From Pseudoalteromonas sp. SMS1 (GTDB taxonomy: Bacteria > Pseudomonadota > Gammaproteobacteria > Enterobacterales > Alteromonadaceae), in the NCBI RefSeq assembly GCF_021530565.1, contig NZ_JAKGBI010000004.1, positions 124,001-188,000 on the forward strand: a DNA stretch of 64,000 nt, read 5' to 3'. Positions within the stretch are counted from its first letter, which is position 1. Each line of letters begins with the position of its first letter. The notes beneath the pieces are model-generated. The model had not been told where the DNA came from. It saw nothing but the letters and a program-made list of their open reading frames with translations, and ran no database searches. Of the stretch, positions 26,695 to 36,239 are shown in pieces. The position numbers were made by a program, and so were the translations under genes.

Positions 26695-28239
26695 ATGACT
26701 CTAAAAAATACCAATTGGGCTTTTGAACTAAAAAGCATCACGTGCATAGTCGCTTCGGTGTTATCTATTTCTGCTCATGCGAATTCAGATCTTACCTCTG
26801 CTAATCCAGCGGCTATTTCGGCATCAGGAGAAAATGGTACATTCGAGGGCCGTACCAAGGCATTTGATAACGATAAATATAGTAAATGGCTCACATTTTC
26901 ACCGTCTGGGTGGATCAGTTACCAGTTTGATCAACCTGAGCGCATCACCAATTACACAATCACCTCGGCCAATGATGTACCGAGTAGAGATCCGCAAGAT
27001 TGGCAACTGCAAGGTTCTTCTGACGGTGTGAATTGGCAAACGTTGGATGTACGAAATAATCAGTCATTTAGCACTCGTCATGAAACGAAACAATTTATAG
27101 TTTCGAACCCAGCCGCATTTAAATTTGTGCGTCTACATGTTACAGCCAATGGTGGCGCAAGTATATTACAAGTTGCTGAAATAGAGATGTTTGGCTCCAG
27201 CATTGTTCCCCCGCCTAATGAGTTACCAATTTCCCACAGTAACACCTTAAACGCTGGTCAATGGCAGCATTTCGGACCATTTTCTGTCATTAATAAAGTT
27301 ACCGCTACAACTTCTGGCACAGGGGATGCAGACTTATACATGCGTTTGGGTGCGCAACCATCAACTCAAGTGTTTGATTGTAGTAGTACTTCGCCGAGTG
27401 CCAATGAATCTTGTCATCTACAGGGCAACAATCTATATGTCTCTGTGTATGCGTACAATAGTACCAGCTATACGATTAATATAGATGAACAAATTACGAC
27501 ACCGCCAGATGGCGACTGGACAAAACCACAAGTTGATTTTATTGACGTCGATCCCCTCACGCAAGGTGCCATTTTATTCAAGCGCATTATTTCAGACCCT
27601 GCCGGTCATATGGCTAACAAGTGTATTGACGTTGCCAAGATTCTTTATCGGGATCCAGTAGAGTCCAACCGATTCAGAAATCTCAGATTCGAACTTAGAG
27701 CCAAAGATCATTGGGGCAATGAGTTTGTCGCATACAAAATGGGGCAAGATGGTTCTGGAGAAATGACGATTGTCGTAAGTACAACTCACTTGGCCAATCT
27801 TTATCGCGACAGCGGAAACTCTGATGCCGCTATCAGAGATGAAATTGACGGTATACTCTCCCATGAAGTAACTCATGGGTACAATAATTCACCATTGACA
27901 CACGATAGCTATGGGGATGGCAAGGCTTTTTGGGCATATACAGAGGGGCTAGCAGATGCCGTAAGGATCGGTGAAGGCCTTCATAAAACAAGGCAGCCCA
28001 ATGTCAATGACCCTAAGAAATGGCTAGGTGGTTACACGACGACGGGCTTTTTCTTACATTATGTCAGAGTGACGCATGATCCAGACTTTTTGTACAAATT
28101 TAATAAAACAGCAAAAGATTTGGGCAATTACACTTGGTCTTTTGACGCTGCATTTAGAAGCGTTTTAGGTCGGGGAGTAGACGACCTATGGCAAGAATAC
28201 GCTCAGTTTATCAACAATGGGGGGCAACTCCAGTACTAA
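26695..28239 (+). CDS. Secreted BSP-family metallopeptidase with discoidin and PPC domains
   Basis: Exported zinc peptidase of 514 aa. Signal peptide to about residue 30 (ending ISAHA). Residues ~35-160 form an F5/8-type C (discoidin) domain for carbohydrate or surface binding (AFDNDKYSKWLTF, RFKFVRLHV-like block). Residues ~185-265 form a PPC domain (TSGTGDADLYMRLG, NNLYVSVYAYN). The C-terminal 230 residues match the plant/bacterial basic secretory protein peptidase family: HEVTH (His390, Glu391, His394), then Glu417 in YTEGLADA and a conserved GGYTTTGFFLHYV block. The ATG at 26695 follows AAGG by 9 nt; a TTG at 26686 is possible. It likely degrades extracellular protein or glycoprotein. Monocistronic. 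Confidence 0.9.
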   Translation: MTLKNTNWAFELKSITCIVASVLSISAHANSDLTSANPAAISASGENGTFEGRTKAFDNDKYSKWLTFSPSGWISYQFDQPERITNYTITSANDVPSRDPQDWQLQGSSDGVNWQTLDVRNNQSFSTRHETKQFIVSNPAAFKFVRLHVTANGGASILQVAEIEMFGSSIVPPPNELPISHSNTLNAGQWQHFGPFSVINKVTATTSGTGDADLYMRLGAQPSTQVFDCSSTSPSANESCHLQGNNLYVSVYAYNSTSYTINIDEQITTPPDGDWTKPQVDFIDVDPLTQGAILFKRIISDPAGHMANKCIDVAKILYRDPVESNRFRNLRFELRAKDHWGNEFVAYKMGQDGSGEMTIVVSTTHLANLYRDSGNSDAAIRDEIDGILSHEVTHGYNNSPLTHDSYGDGKAFWAYTEGLADAVRIGEGLHKTRQPNVNDPKKWLGGYTTTGFFLHYVRVTHDPDFLYKFNKTAKDLGNYTWSFDAAFRSVLGRGVDDLWQEYAQFINNGGQLQY

Positions 28240-28279
28240 CCAGTAAAAGATAATAAAGATTGTCTTTATCCCACCCACT

Positions 28280-28317
28280 GCGAGCCACACTGATTTTTTA
28301 ATCCCCTTGTGGCTCGC
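28280..28317 (+). terminator. Putative terminator hairpin after the BSP peptidase
   Basis: GCGAGCCACA pairs perfectly with TGTGGCTCGC across an 18-nt, T-rich loop, 40 nt past the stop. The T-tract after the stem is poor (TTCAATT). Confidence 0.55.
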
Positions 28318-28463
28318 TTCAATTAAAAAAGCATACCGAATCACTGTAAAACCAAAATAAATAGCCCACTTTGGAGGCATATTTTTTAGCGTATATAAAC
28401 GTTCTACACTATGCTGTTGAGAGTGGTACGTTTTATTCAGTTTTACCAGCTCGAAGCAGGAGT

Positions 28464-29642
28464 ATGAAAATCATGTCTGGCAATGCCAAGGTGCTTATAG
28501 TTGACGATGAAAAACCAGTGAGAGATATGATCTCAACCGCATTAAAACCCTTCTTTTCATGCGAACAAGCAGCTTCCGCGCAAGAAGCCTACGACATTCT
28601 TGAACATTACACGCCGCAAATTATTTTAATGGACATTAGTATGCCAGGTATCGATGGGCTTGCCGCGTGCGAAAAAATTAAGAAAGAGATTTTAACGACA
28701 CATTGCGCACTATTTTTGGTGTCCGGATATAACAACTTAGATATGCGATTACGTGCATTTGACGTCGGTGCCGATGATTTCATAGCAAAGCCATTTCAAA
28801 TGAAAGAGTTGGTGACCAAAGTGCAAAAGGTTGCTGAGTTTATTCACTCCCAAGCACAACTGAAAGCCAGTGAACAGGAGTCAATAACTTTAGCCCTCTC
28901 ATCTATGCAGCAGGCCTCTCATTACAGTCTGGTTATGCAGTTTTTTAAATCCCTTAATCAGTGCAAAAATGAGCATCAGGTTATTAACCAATTTTTCGCG
29001 ACGGTGAAACAACTCGGTTTACTGACCAGTGTGATGATCAACAAAGACGAAATGAGTTTTTATGGTCCCAGTGGCTGTGGCATTAGTCCAATAGAACAAA
29101 ATATTTTTGAACTGCTTTGCACGAAAGGTCGTCTGCATGGCTTTGGCAGACGGCTGATTGTCAATGAAAAACATGTTTCCTTCCTAATAAAGAATATGCC
29201 TGAATCTCCAGAAGAAAGTGGCGCCATAAATGATATTTCGGTGGCTATAATCGAAGGCTTAGAAGCCAAACTATTGGATCTATTTCGTCAGCAAGCCATG
29301 GAGCAAATTGTCGTAGATATTACATCGGGTATCGGTGAGTTACATACGTTATCCGAGGAGTACAAATGCTTAATTCAGGATGTAATGAATGACTTGAATC
29401 AACAAATAACGTCTAGTTTTCACATCTTAGATCTTACAGAGGAGCAAGAACAGTTTATTGCCAACCTGATATCAAAAGAAGCCAAAAACCTCGGCTCTAT
29501 TGAACCTAAAATTAATTTGTTGAAATCGAACTTAACCAACATTATTCAAAAAACAGACAAGTATTTTGAAATGGAGCAAAAGATCGCCCCAGAGCTTGAA
29601 ACCCAATTGGATCTAAACAACACAAAACCAGAGCTATTCTGA
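28464..29642 (+). CDS. Response regulator with uncharacterised C-terminal domain
   Basis: About 392 aa. Residues ~5-125 are a receiver (VLIVDDEKPVRDMI, Asp in IILMDISMPG, VSGY, Lys in IAKPFQ). After a short coiled segment come ~150 residues that look like a degenerate GAF/PAS-like sensor (LMQFFKSLNQCKNEHQV... region) and a helical tail, ~310-390, with charged heptad-like spacing. No HTH, GGDEF, EAL, HD-GYP or CheB-type output is visible, so output is probably protein-protein contact. Starts at 28464 (AGGAG very close) or 28473 (better spacing); the frame is open further upstream. It converges on, and overlaps by 9 nt, the hybrid kinase on the other strand. Confidence 0.85.
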   Translation: MKIMSGNAKVLIVDDEKPVRDMISTALKPFFSCEQAASAQEAYDILEHYTPQIILMDISMPGIDGLAACEKIKKEILTTHCALFLVSGYNNLDMRLRAFDVGADDFIAKPFQMKELVTKVQKVAEFIHSQAQLKASEQESITLALSSMQQASHYSLVMQFFKSLNQCKNEHQVINQFFATVKQLGLLTSVMINKDEMSFYGPSGCGISPIEQNIFELLCTKGRLHGFGRRLIVNEKHVSFLIKNMPESPEESGAINDISVAIIEGLEAKLLDLFRQQAMEQIVVDITSGIGELHTLSEEYKCLIQDVMNDLNQQITSSFHILDLTEEQEQFIANLISKEAKNLGSIEPKINLLKSNLTNIIQKTDKYFEMEQKIAPELETQLDLNNTKPELF

Positions 29643-32600
29643 ACTCAGTACGGCGATTCGATTCAGTAGCTCCTGAGGCCGAAATGGCTTTCGGATAATG
29701 TTAGCGTACAATGTACTGTCGAAATCACTCACTTTTTCAATATCAACATAACCACTGATCATCTGCACTTTAATATGTGGGTGAAATACCTGCGCCTTTT
29801 TAACTAAACTAAACCCGTTCACATCCGGCATCAATACATCTGATATCAAAAGATCATAGTGTGTATCCTTGAGTGCAGCTAATGCATCCACCCCACACGT
29901 TTTGATATCGACAGTATGACCCACTTGACGAAGTAATTTAGCAATCACATCCGCGAGAGACGCTTCATCATCCACAACTAAAATATGGCTCGGTGTTTGA
30001 TGGATATGTGCATATTGCGGCAATGTTTGCGCTCTCAACTTTGTCTTTGACTCTACGGCGGGAAAATAAATCGCAAAGGTCGTACCATCGTGATTACTTT
30101 TTACCTCAACACAGCCAAGGCTACGTTGAATAAATGCATATACTTGACTCAACCCGAGGCCAGTACCTTTGTCTCCTTTCGTCGAAAAGAAGGGATCAAA
30201 GATACTATCGAGGTTTTGCTCTGGGATCCCTTCACCAGTATCAATAATTTCACACTTGACGTGTAAGCTAGAAGACGAGTCGATTCTGTCGTTTTGATAC
30301 CAATCTAGACTTGTTCGAACTGTCACGCTACCAGCATCTTCAATGGCATGAACACTGTTAATCACCAAATTCAGAATCATGTCATCAAAGTCGTGTTTAT
30401 CTAGTTGCACATCAGGTAAATCTTGTGCCAACTTAAATATCAGTTTAACGTCGGGCTTTAACGACTTTTCAAGTAATTGACGACTATCTAGCAAAGCATC
30501 ATTCAGTGAAAATACTTCCTTTAACGCACTCTCCTTTTTTGAGAAATTTAACAATTTTTGCGTTAAGTTTGTGGCGCGCTCCCCCGCTTTAATAATTTCC
30601 TGCACAAAACTTTTTACTTCGCTATCGAGTGAAGGCTGCATCGTGATAATGTCGCTGTACCCGAGCATAATACCGATCAAATTATTAAAATCATGTGCAA
30701 TGCCACCTGTCAGTTTGCCCAGCGCATCCATCTTCATGGAGCGCCTTAACTGCTCTTCTTTCTCTTTAATATTAGTGAGGTCGACACAGTTACCTATAAA
30801 TCGCCTAACACCATTTGGCATGATAGGTAGCTCACTGATGGATAAGTGCATTGGAAACTCATCCCCATTTGCCCGCTTACCAATTACTTGCCGACCAATG
30901 CCGATTACTTGCTTATGTCCTGTGGTAATGTAGTTCAATAAAAAAGAATCGTGGTGCTTGGCGAATTCCTCAGGCATCAACATCTTAACATTCTCACCGA
31001 TCACGCGCTCCGCGTTATATTGAAATGCTTCCTCCGCAGCCTTGTTGAAAGTCAAAATATGACCTTTATCATTTATCGTAATGACGGGGTCCACCATAGA
31101 TTGCAACACTTCATCTTTTTCTGCTTCTTTCAATTCAAGTGACTCAATTACTTCATGTAACATCGTAATGTCAGAAATAAGTGACGCATATCTTGCATGC
31201 GTACTATGCGCATCTGACAATATAAAGCTGTGCCACTCTGTCACACGCTGCGCGCCTTGTTTGTCGGCAATCGCGATCAATTGTTTTGCGCTGTGCTCAT
31301 TTGAAATAGTTTGCAGTAAATAACGTTCAAGATCAGAATAAAAGTCTGCAGCCACTAATTCCGATAAGTTGTTTCCAATCAGTGAGTTATTGTCGCTGCC
31401 AAATAAAGTGGAAGCGGCTTGGTTGCAAAACACAATATTAAGAGATTGATCCCATTCTATAATTGCCATTGGTGCATGGCGTACCAACTCAGCCAACCGC
31501 CTTTGAACTTGCTGAAGCTCATAATCGGTTTTCTTTTGCACCGTAATATCTGAAATGAATCCCGCCATCGCATAATTACTTTTATTTTGCTTAATAATCG
31601 GAAACAAAGTAATCGCGCAATAATAGGTGTCACCACGAAACTTATAATGCACCTCCTCTCTGATATAGCTATCACCAGACATCACGGACTGCATCCGCTG
31701 CTCTAAAAACACCGCAATGTTTTTAGGACACGCTTTTAACAATTGCGCGGTATTGGTCACTTTAGTGTCTGAAGTCAAAAAGCGTTTGAACTGACCATTA
31801 AGGTACGCAACCTCACCCGTTTCTTGCAATAAGAATACGCTTTCAGGTAGGTTCTCGATAATTGAAAAAAGTTTACGCTCGCTCAGTTGCAGCTGTAAGG
31901 TTAATTCGAACTCTTTTTGCTGGTCTACAAATGCAATGAGGTAGCAAGACAACCCCTGCTTGGCCATTGTCAATTTAGTAATCGATAAGTTGATCGCGTG
32001 CCATTTTTTATTGTTGAGCCAAAAACTTCGGACACTTTTTCCTCTGTGGCTGTCTGCTTCTTTAGATAAGGAAACTAACTGTTTCAAATCGCAATCATGA
32101 GAAAGCTTGAATTGTTCGCAGAACTGTTTTGAGTCAGCAAGCTCTCCAGACAAACATTGCTTGGCGGTATGATTTAGATCTAAAATTGCGCCTTGTTCAT
32201 CCACAATCACCACGGCATCCGTGATCCCCTCAAACAATGCCTTGAAATAATCTTTTTGTTGGCTTACCGCAACGTGACTTTTAGCCAAATCTTGAAACAA
32301 TATATTGCTTCTTCTCGCCAGTTCGCTCAGCTCATCTCTGCCGCCTATATCAATAAATGTGATGCCTTTCTCTGCGTGAAAGTTATCAAAGTGCGTAAAT
32401 ATTTTTTGTAATCGTTTTTGGATAGAAACATGGAAAATAAAGGCCACCAGTAATGCGGTCACCAGCATTATCACGAACAGTGGCGTAAATGCGTGCATCG
32501 TTGAGTTCTTTATGTATTTCTCTGCTGATGCATAGTCGGCCATGATCAGAAGGTGCGCAGCATCTATGTACTTTGATGATCCAACGTCATTAATGGGGCC

Positions 32601-33056
32601 TGACATTAAAAATAAATTAGCTTGTTTATCATATAATTCTTTTGTCTGGGCGGTGGAGAGCGTATTTAAAAAGGCATCTTCATGCGCCGCATTTAACTTT
32701 ACCCGTTCTAAAATTGTGATGACGTCTTGCCCAATATACTCGGGCAAAGTAGCAACAAGTACGGTTCCTTGCTTGTTGTACACCACGGCTATCTCAACAT
32801 CTGAGTGAGACTTCATCAAGCTTAAATATTTTTGAATTGCATCTATTCGGTTTTCTGATGCCATAAACTCTAAAGCGGTTTGCGCTTGCACAAATAAACT
32901 CATTACTTCATCTATTCGTGTATTAAGATGACTGTCGACGGTTTGCTTGAGGGTAAATACTTGTAAAGTGGCAACTTGAGCCAATAAACCGAACACAACA
33001 ACGACAAAAATCTTTAACGCGATTGGCAACCTGACAAAGTTTTTCATTGGGTACAT
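29634..33056 (-). CDS. Membrane PAS hybrid sensor histidine kinase
   Basis: Inner-membrane kinase of ~1140 aa. TM1 near residues 10-35 and TM2 near 195-215 flank a ~160-residue periplasmic sensor; a HAMP-like segment follows (RLQKIFTHFDNFH). Four PAS modules then run to ~770, the last being typical of FixL-type (GHILTFNKAAEEAFQY, RANGDEFPMHLSI). HisKA has His788 in GGIAHDFNNLIGI, the HATPase has NLVINSVHAIED and GTGLGLSQVYAFI, and a receiver ends the protein (ILVVDDEASLADVI, Asp in ISDVLMPDVNG). The GIAHDFNN H-box is of the hybrid type. It might act with the facing receiver protein at 28.5 kb, whose gene it overlaps tail to tail. The ATG at 33056 is preferred; an ATG at 33047 is possible. Confidence 0.92.
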   Translation of the reverse strand: MYPMKNFVRLPIALKIFVVVVFGLLAQVATLQVFTLKQTVDSHLNTRIDEVMSLFVQAQTALEFMASENRIDAIQKYLSLMKSHSDVEIAVVYNKQGTVLVATLPEYIGQDVITILERVKLNAAHEDAFLNTLSTAQTKELYDKQANLFLMSGPINDVGSSKYIDAAHLLIMADYASAEKYIKNSTMHAFTPLFVIMLVTALLVAFIFHVSIQKRLQKIFTHFDNFHAEKGITFIDIGGRDELSELARRSNILFQDLAKSHVAVSQQKDYFKALFEGITDAVVIVDEQGAILDLNHTAKQCLSGELADSKQFCEQFKLSHDCDLKQLVSLSKEADSHRGKSVRSFWLNNKKWHAINLSITKLTMAKQGLSCYLIAFVDQQKEFELTLQLQLSERKLFSIIENLPESVFLLQETGEVAYLNGQFKRFLTSDTKVTNTAQLLKACPKNIAVFLEQRMQSVMSGDSYIREEVHYKFRGDTYYCAITLFPIIKQNKSNYAMAGFISDITVQKKTDYELQQVQRRLAELVRHAPMAIIEWDQSLNIVFCNQAASTLFGSDNNSLIGNNLSELVAADFYSDLERYLLQTISNEHSAKQLIAIADKQGAQRVTEWHSFILSDAHSTHARYASLISDITMLHEVIESLELKEAEKDEVLQSMVDPVITINDKGHILTFNKAAEEAFQYNAERVIGENVKMLMPEEFAKHHDSFLLNYITTGHKQVIGIGRQVIGKRANGDEFPMHLSISELPIMPNGVRRFIGNCVDLTNIKEKEEQLRRSMKMDALGKLTGGIAHDFNNLIGIMLGYSDIITMQPSLDSEVKSFVQEIIKAGERATNLTQKLLNFSKKESALKEVFSLNDALLDSRQLLEKSLKPDVKLIFKLAQDLPDVQLDKHDFDDMILNLVINSVHAIEDAGSVTVRTSLDWYQNDRIDSSSSLHVKCEIIDTGEGIPEQNLDSIFDPFFSTKGDKGTGLGLSQVYAFIQRSLGCVEVKSNHDGTTFAIYFPAVESKTKLRAQTLPQYAHIHQTPSHILVVDDEASLADVIAKLLRQVGHTVDIKTCGVDALAALKDTHYDLLISDVLMPDVNGFSLVKKAQVFHPHIKVQMISGYVDIEKVSDFDSTLYANIIRKPFRPQELLNRIAVLSSE

Positions 33057-33351
33057 AACAGACCCCAATAATAACCAGCGCAATCCAAATTCAAGGAGGG
33101 CTTATCAATTCGCGCGCAGGCCACTTCAAATGCATATCGTATATGGGGGAACAAAAATATACTGAGGTAGAATGAAAGGTGCACTGTGCCCCCATAAGCA
33201 TTAAGATAATGCTCTGAGCATAGTACAAAGAAACGAAATCATCCTATTTATCAATTCGTAGGCGTACGCTAGTCGCGATGACAACGTACCCCACTACAAG
33301 GATAGCCTTATGGTACCAAAAGTTACTCACACCATGTAGACCAATCACACG
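33057..33351. other. Intergenic stretch with no gene seen
   Basis: About 295 nt between the kinase start and the MerC-like gene's stop. It should contain the kinase promoter. No hairpin or operator was recognised. Confidence 0.4.
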
Positions 33352-33756
33352 TTACGATGCTGAAGAGCAGCACCTCGCTTGTTTACAAGCCTTAATATTT
33401 TTAAAATGTGAAAAAGCCACAATCACACTACCAACAATCGTCAAGAGTGTCTCGCCGTTTTCTCCCAATAAATCATGTCCAAAAAAAGCGGCAATGGAAA
33501 GCACCACTAAACCCGTTATCCCAAAAGAAAAAATGTGCCATTTACTGTGTGTTTTGCAACCCGATGCCAAAGCAAGGACACTTGTTAATAACACGCCCCC
33601 CAACAACAATTGATGAAACGCTTCCCCTTCTAAGAAATTTGCCGATACGAAAGGCAAAAATACAATCAACACTGGAAGTGCCAAACAATGAATTAAACAC
33701 ATTGTAGCCAATGCGATTGACACATTATCGCCGACAAATTGAATTTGGTTACGCAA
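33352..33756 (-). CDS. MerC-domain membrane protein, possibly zinc-regulated
   Basis: Small inner-membrane protein of 134 aa with four hydrophobic helices. The first contains ATMCLIHCLALPVLI, the Cys-x2-x-His-Cys arrangement of MerC-like metal transporters, and the C-terminus ends in a Cys/His-poor ACKQARCCSS tail. The TTG start at 33756 has GGAGAG at 7-nt spacing and matches the usual short N-terminus of MerC homologues; the frame is open upstream to 33906, but that extension would cross a Zur-like box. No merA, merT or merR is near, so a role in mercury resistance is unlikely; zinc or another metal is a better guess from the operator. Confidence 0.82.
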   Translation of the reverse strand: MRNQIQFVGDNVSIALATMCLIHCLALPVLIVFLPFVSANFLEGEAFHQLLLGGVLLTSVLALASGCKTHSKWHIFSFGITGLVVLSIAAFFGHDLLGENGETLLTIVGSVIVAFSHFKNIKACKQARCCSSAS

Positions 33757-34118
33757 AATTAATCTCTCCAAACACCAAAAGATATAATATAACATACTAA
33801 ACAAGGCTTCATGTTTAAAATTGTGTCCTAACTTTTTCTGGGTATACGTCAGGTTTAGCAATTTCATCGGCTGAGTTGAGCAGCAAAGACAATGTCCACT
33901 TATCAATAAAAATTAATAAAAAATACATCATCTGCTCATTTTTTTATGAAATAAATTATGTAGTTAGCAGTGAGATTAAGTCCCCTTCTACAAAAAGCGC
34001 TGAGATAACGAATCTCAAAAAAACATAATATTAAAAATTTAAAACATAAATTTAACCTTAAGAAACAATTTTTCAGTAAACTACCCCCAGCTAAAATTTC
34101 AGATTACAAGGAACAATC
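33757..34118. other. Divergent intergenic region with a Zur-like box
   Basis: About 360 nt between the MerC-like and MATE genes. Apart from the Zur-like box at its left end, it is AT-rich and gene-free. The MATE RBS AAGGAACA closes it. Confidence 0.5.
33781..33793. promoter_or_regulatory. Putative Zur operator
   Basis: GATATAATATAAC matches 12 of 13 positions of the gammaproteobacterial Zur core GTTATAATATAAC. It sits 25 nt upstream of the TTG start of the MerC-like gene. Found by eye; flanking bases were not scored. Confidence 0.55.
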
Positions 34119-35504
34119 ATGAGTACGACCACAGCAGAATTGAGCGCACCAGAGGAGCAATCACACTCCCCTTTGCTCACTGGACCTATCTTTAAACAAT
34201 TTTGCTTTCTGGCAATACCCACAATTTTGGGTATGGTCATAAATGGACTATATACCTTTGTCGATGCGCTGTTTATATCCCAAGGCATTGGCGCACAGGC
34301 TATGGGCGCAGTATCCGCAGTTTTTCCAATTCAAATGATACTTATTGCAATTAGTACCATGCTGGGTAGTGGCATGGCCTCTCTGGTCTCGAGGTATTTA
34401 GGCGCAAAACGTCAAAATGATGCCAATGAGGTATTTTCTGCGTCATTTATGCTCGCAATTGCCTGTGCTGCCGTGTTATGCACAATAACCTATATCAACC
34501 TCGATAGTATTTTTAGTCTGCTTGCAGTACCTAGCTCTTTGCAAGCGCAAGCGACCAGCTACATCACGCCTATTGTGATGTTTTGGGTAGTGGGATTTAT
34601 TTGCAACCAAATAACCGAGGGGTTTAGAGCATCAGGTAATCCCAAAGCAATGATGCAAGTGCTTTCCACTGCATCTATTTTAAATATTTTACTAGATGCA
34701 CTCTTTATATTCGTATTTGAGTGGGGCGTTGCTGGTGCGGCTTGGGCTACAATTTGCGCGCTGAGTGTTGCACTGGTAATAGCCATACAGCTGCAATTAA
34801 AAGGTGAAAGTGCAGTCAAGTTTCAACGCGACAAGCTACTTAGTCCAATCCATGTACATTTAAACATGTTGAGCTTAGGTCTACCTGTGCTACTGTCTCA
34901 CGGTGGTTTTTCGGTGATCTTAGCAGTCACGGTTTACTCGATCTCTACGGTTTTTGCCCAAAACTCCGAGCCTTTAATCACAGCACATGGTATTTTGGTC
35001 CGTTGTTACATGTTTCTATTCTTGCCCATCATCGGCATGATGGTCGCGTTACAAACGCTAGCTGGCTTCAACTATGGTGCGGGTGAATTTAAACGGGTGA
35101 AAAAAGCCTATCTGGTTGCCTGCCTTATCAGTACAGTATGGGGCCTTATCGTGACCTTCATACTTTCTTTCAATGCACATTGGCTAATAGCGCTATTTAC
35201 TAACGATATTCAAGTTACAAATTTAGGGAAAGACATCGCATTGATCGCCTTTGCAGGGTTTACCACTGCAGGATTCTGCATGATGTCGAGTGGATTGTTT
35301 CAAGGAATGGGCAAAGCTATCCCAGCAACTATGTTAGATGCTGCCCGCACTTATGTATTACTTTTACCGCTAATGGCTGTTCTGCCAAAACTGTACGGTT
35401 CAGAGGCATTGTGGTGGTCTTTTCCCATTGCAGACGTCATTGGCGGCCTTTTCGCACTCACCTTTTCAATTTTAACTTTGGAAAAGCTAATAAAAAAGAA
35501 CTAA
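34119..35504 (+). CDS. MATE-family efflux transporter
   Basis: Inner-membrane multidrug/sodium antiporter of the MATE (NorM/DinF) class, 461 aa, with about 12 helices in two six-helix bundles. The N-terminal half begins IFKQFCFLAIPTILGMVING and contains QGIGAQAMGAVSAVFPIQ; the second half begins near LLSPIHVHLNMLSLGLPVLL. It is the nearest upstream gene to the violacein cluster on the same strand, ~735 nt away, so export of or resistance to the pigment is possible but not shown. AAGGAACAATC precedes ATG. A hairpin follows the stop. Confidence 0.92.
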   Translation: MSTTTAELSAPEEQSHSPLLTGPIFKQFCFLAIPTILGMVINGLYTFVDALFISQGIGAQAMGAVSAVFPIQMILIAISTMLGSGMASLVSRYLGAKRQNDANEVFSASFMLAIACAAVLCTITYINLDSIFSLLAVPSSLQAQATSYITPIVMFWVVGFICNQITEGFRASGNPKAMMQVLSTASILNILLDALFIFVFEWGVAGAAWATICALSVALVIAIQLQLKGESAVKFQRDKLLSPIHVHLNMLSLGLPVLLSHGGFSVILAVTVYSISTVFAQNSEPLITAHGILVRCYMFLFLPIIGMMVALQTLAGFNYGAGEFKRVKKAYLVACLISTVWGLIVTFILSFNAHWLIALFTNDIQVTNLGKDIALIAFAGFTTAGFCMMSSGLFQGMGKAIPATMLDAARTYVLLLPLMAVLPKLYGSEALWWSFPIADVIGGLFALTFSILTLEKLIKKN

Positions 35505-35560
35505 AAGAGGGTGAAGTTATAAAAAATTCATCTTACTTTTTACGTTGCAATTAAACAAAT

Positions 35561-35599
35561 ACCGGGCTACCTATTGTTTTTCTACTCTAGGTAACCGGT
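35561..35599. repeat. Inverted repeat downstream of MATE gene
   Basis: ACCGG and TACCTA on the left pair with TAGGTA and CCGGT on the right, with small bulges and a T-rich 14-nt loop. No T-run follows, so it is a weak terminator candidate or a regulatory dyad. Confidence 0.45.
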
Positions 35600-36239
35600 A
35601 CAAACCCAAATCAAACTCTCGTTAAAAGTGCAATCTTTCACATAGAATTTTTCTCAATTTCCTGTTTCTCTAATAAAAAGCTCATCCCCCCTTAAAAACC
35701 CGTGTTTTAAGCCATTAATGCCGCTATTTCATAGTCTTAGTCAATAGCCCTAAAGAACTATCCGTTTTTTTATGCGCGCTTTATGAGCAGGTGTGTAATG
35801 CGATGAAATTCCCCCTCCACATTTCATACATATTTATCCCTAAATTGAAAACAAAAATTCATCCTTCTATCACCTTCTGTGCACACTTATTTATTCGCAA
35901 AAATAAAACTAAATAAAAATCTGCAATAGAGTAAATGCACATATTGCAATAATAAAAACAATTAAAGATTTATTTCAGACCGAAAATATCATTATTTTAA
36001 TAACATTTAGCTGATCTATGTTAATTATAAGGAACAACAGTGGTATCATTTAATAAAACGCATACTGCGGGTTTGAATTATCGTAATCGATTGATTTTAG
36101 GGAATACGAATTTAATTTCATCGTGAACCAGTGAATAAACCGGCTTAAAAGTGACATTTGATATTTAATTAATGTTAATTATTAATGAAGTTTCATTTAA
36201 AGCTATAAGTTTTTAGGAAAACTCAAGGAAATATGGAAC
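35600..36239. other. Long AT-rich leader/promoter region of vioA
   Basis: About 640 nt with no sizeable gene. It must hold the vio promoter. No clear lux-type box (ACCTG-N-CAGGT) was seen. At 36040-36126 a 28-codon frame starts with GTG behind AAGGAACA, a good Shine-Dalgarno, and ends ~110 nt before vioA; it could be a leader peptide. Just before vioA lies an AT-rich dyad around TTAATGTTAATTATTAA. Confidence 0.45.

Noticed and set aside
33352..33906. Mercury-resistance operon
   Set aside because: A MerC-like protein alone, without merR, merT, merP or merA, and with a Zur-like operator, does not support mercury resistance.
35600..36239. lux-type box before vioA
   Set aside because: Some violacein operons are quorum-controlled, but no ACCTG...CAGGT-like dyad was seen and no luxR/luxI gene lies in the window.
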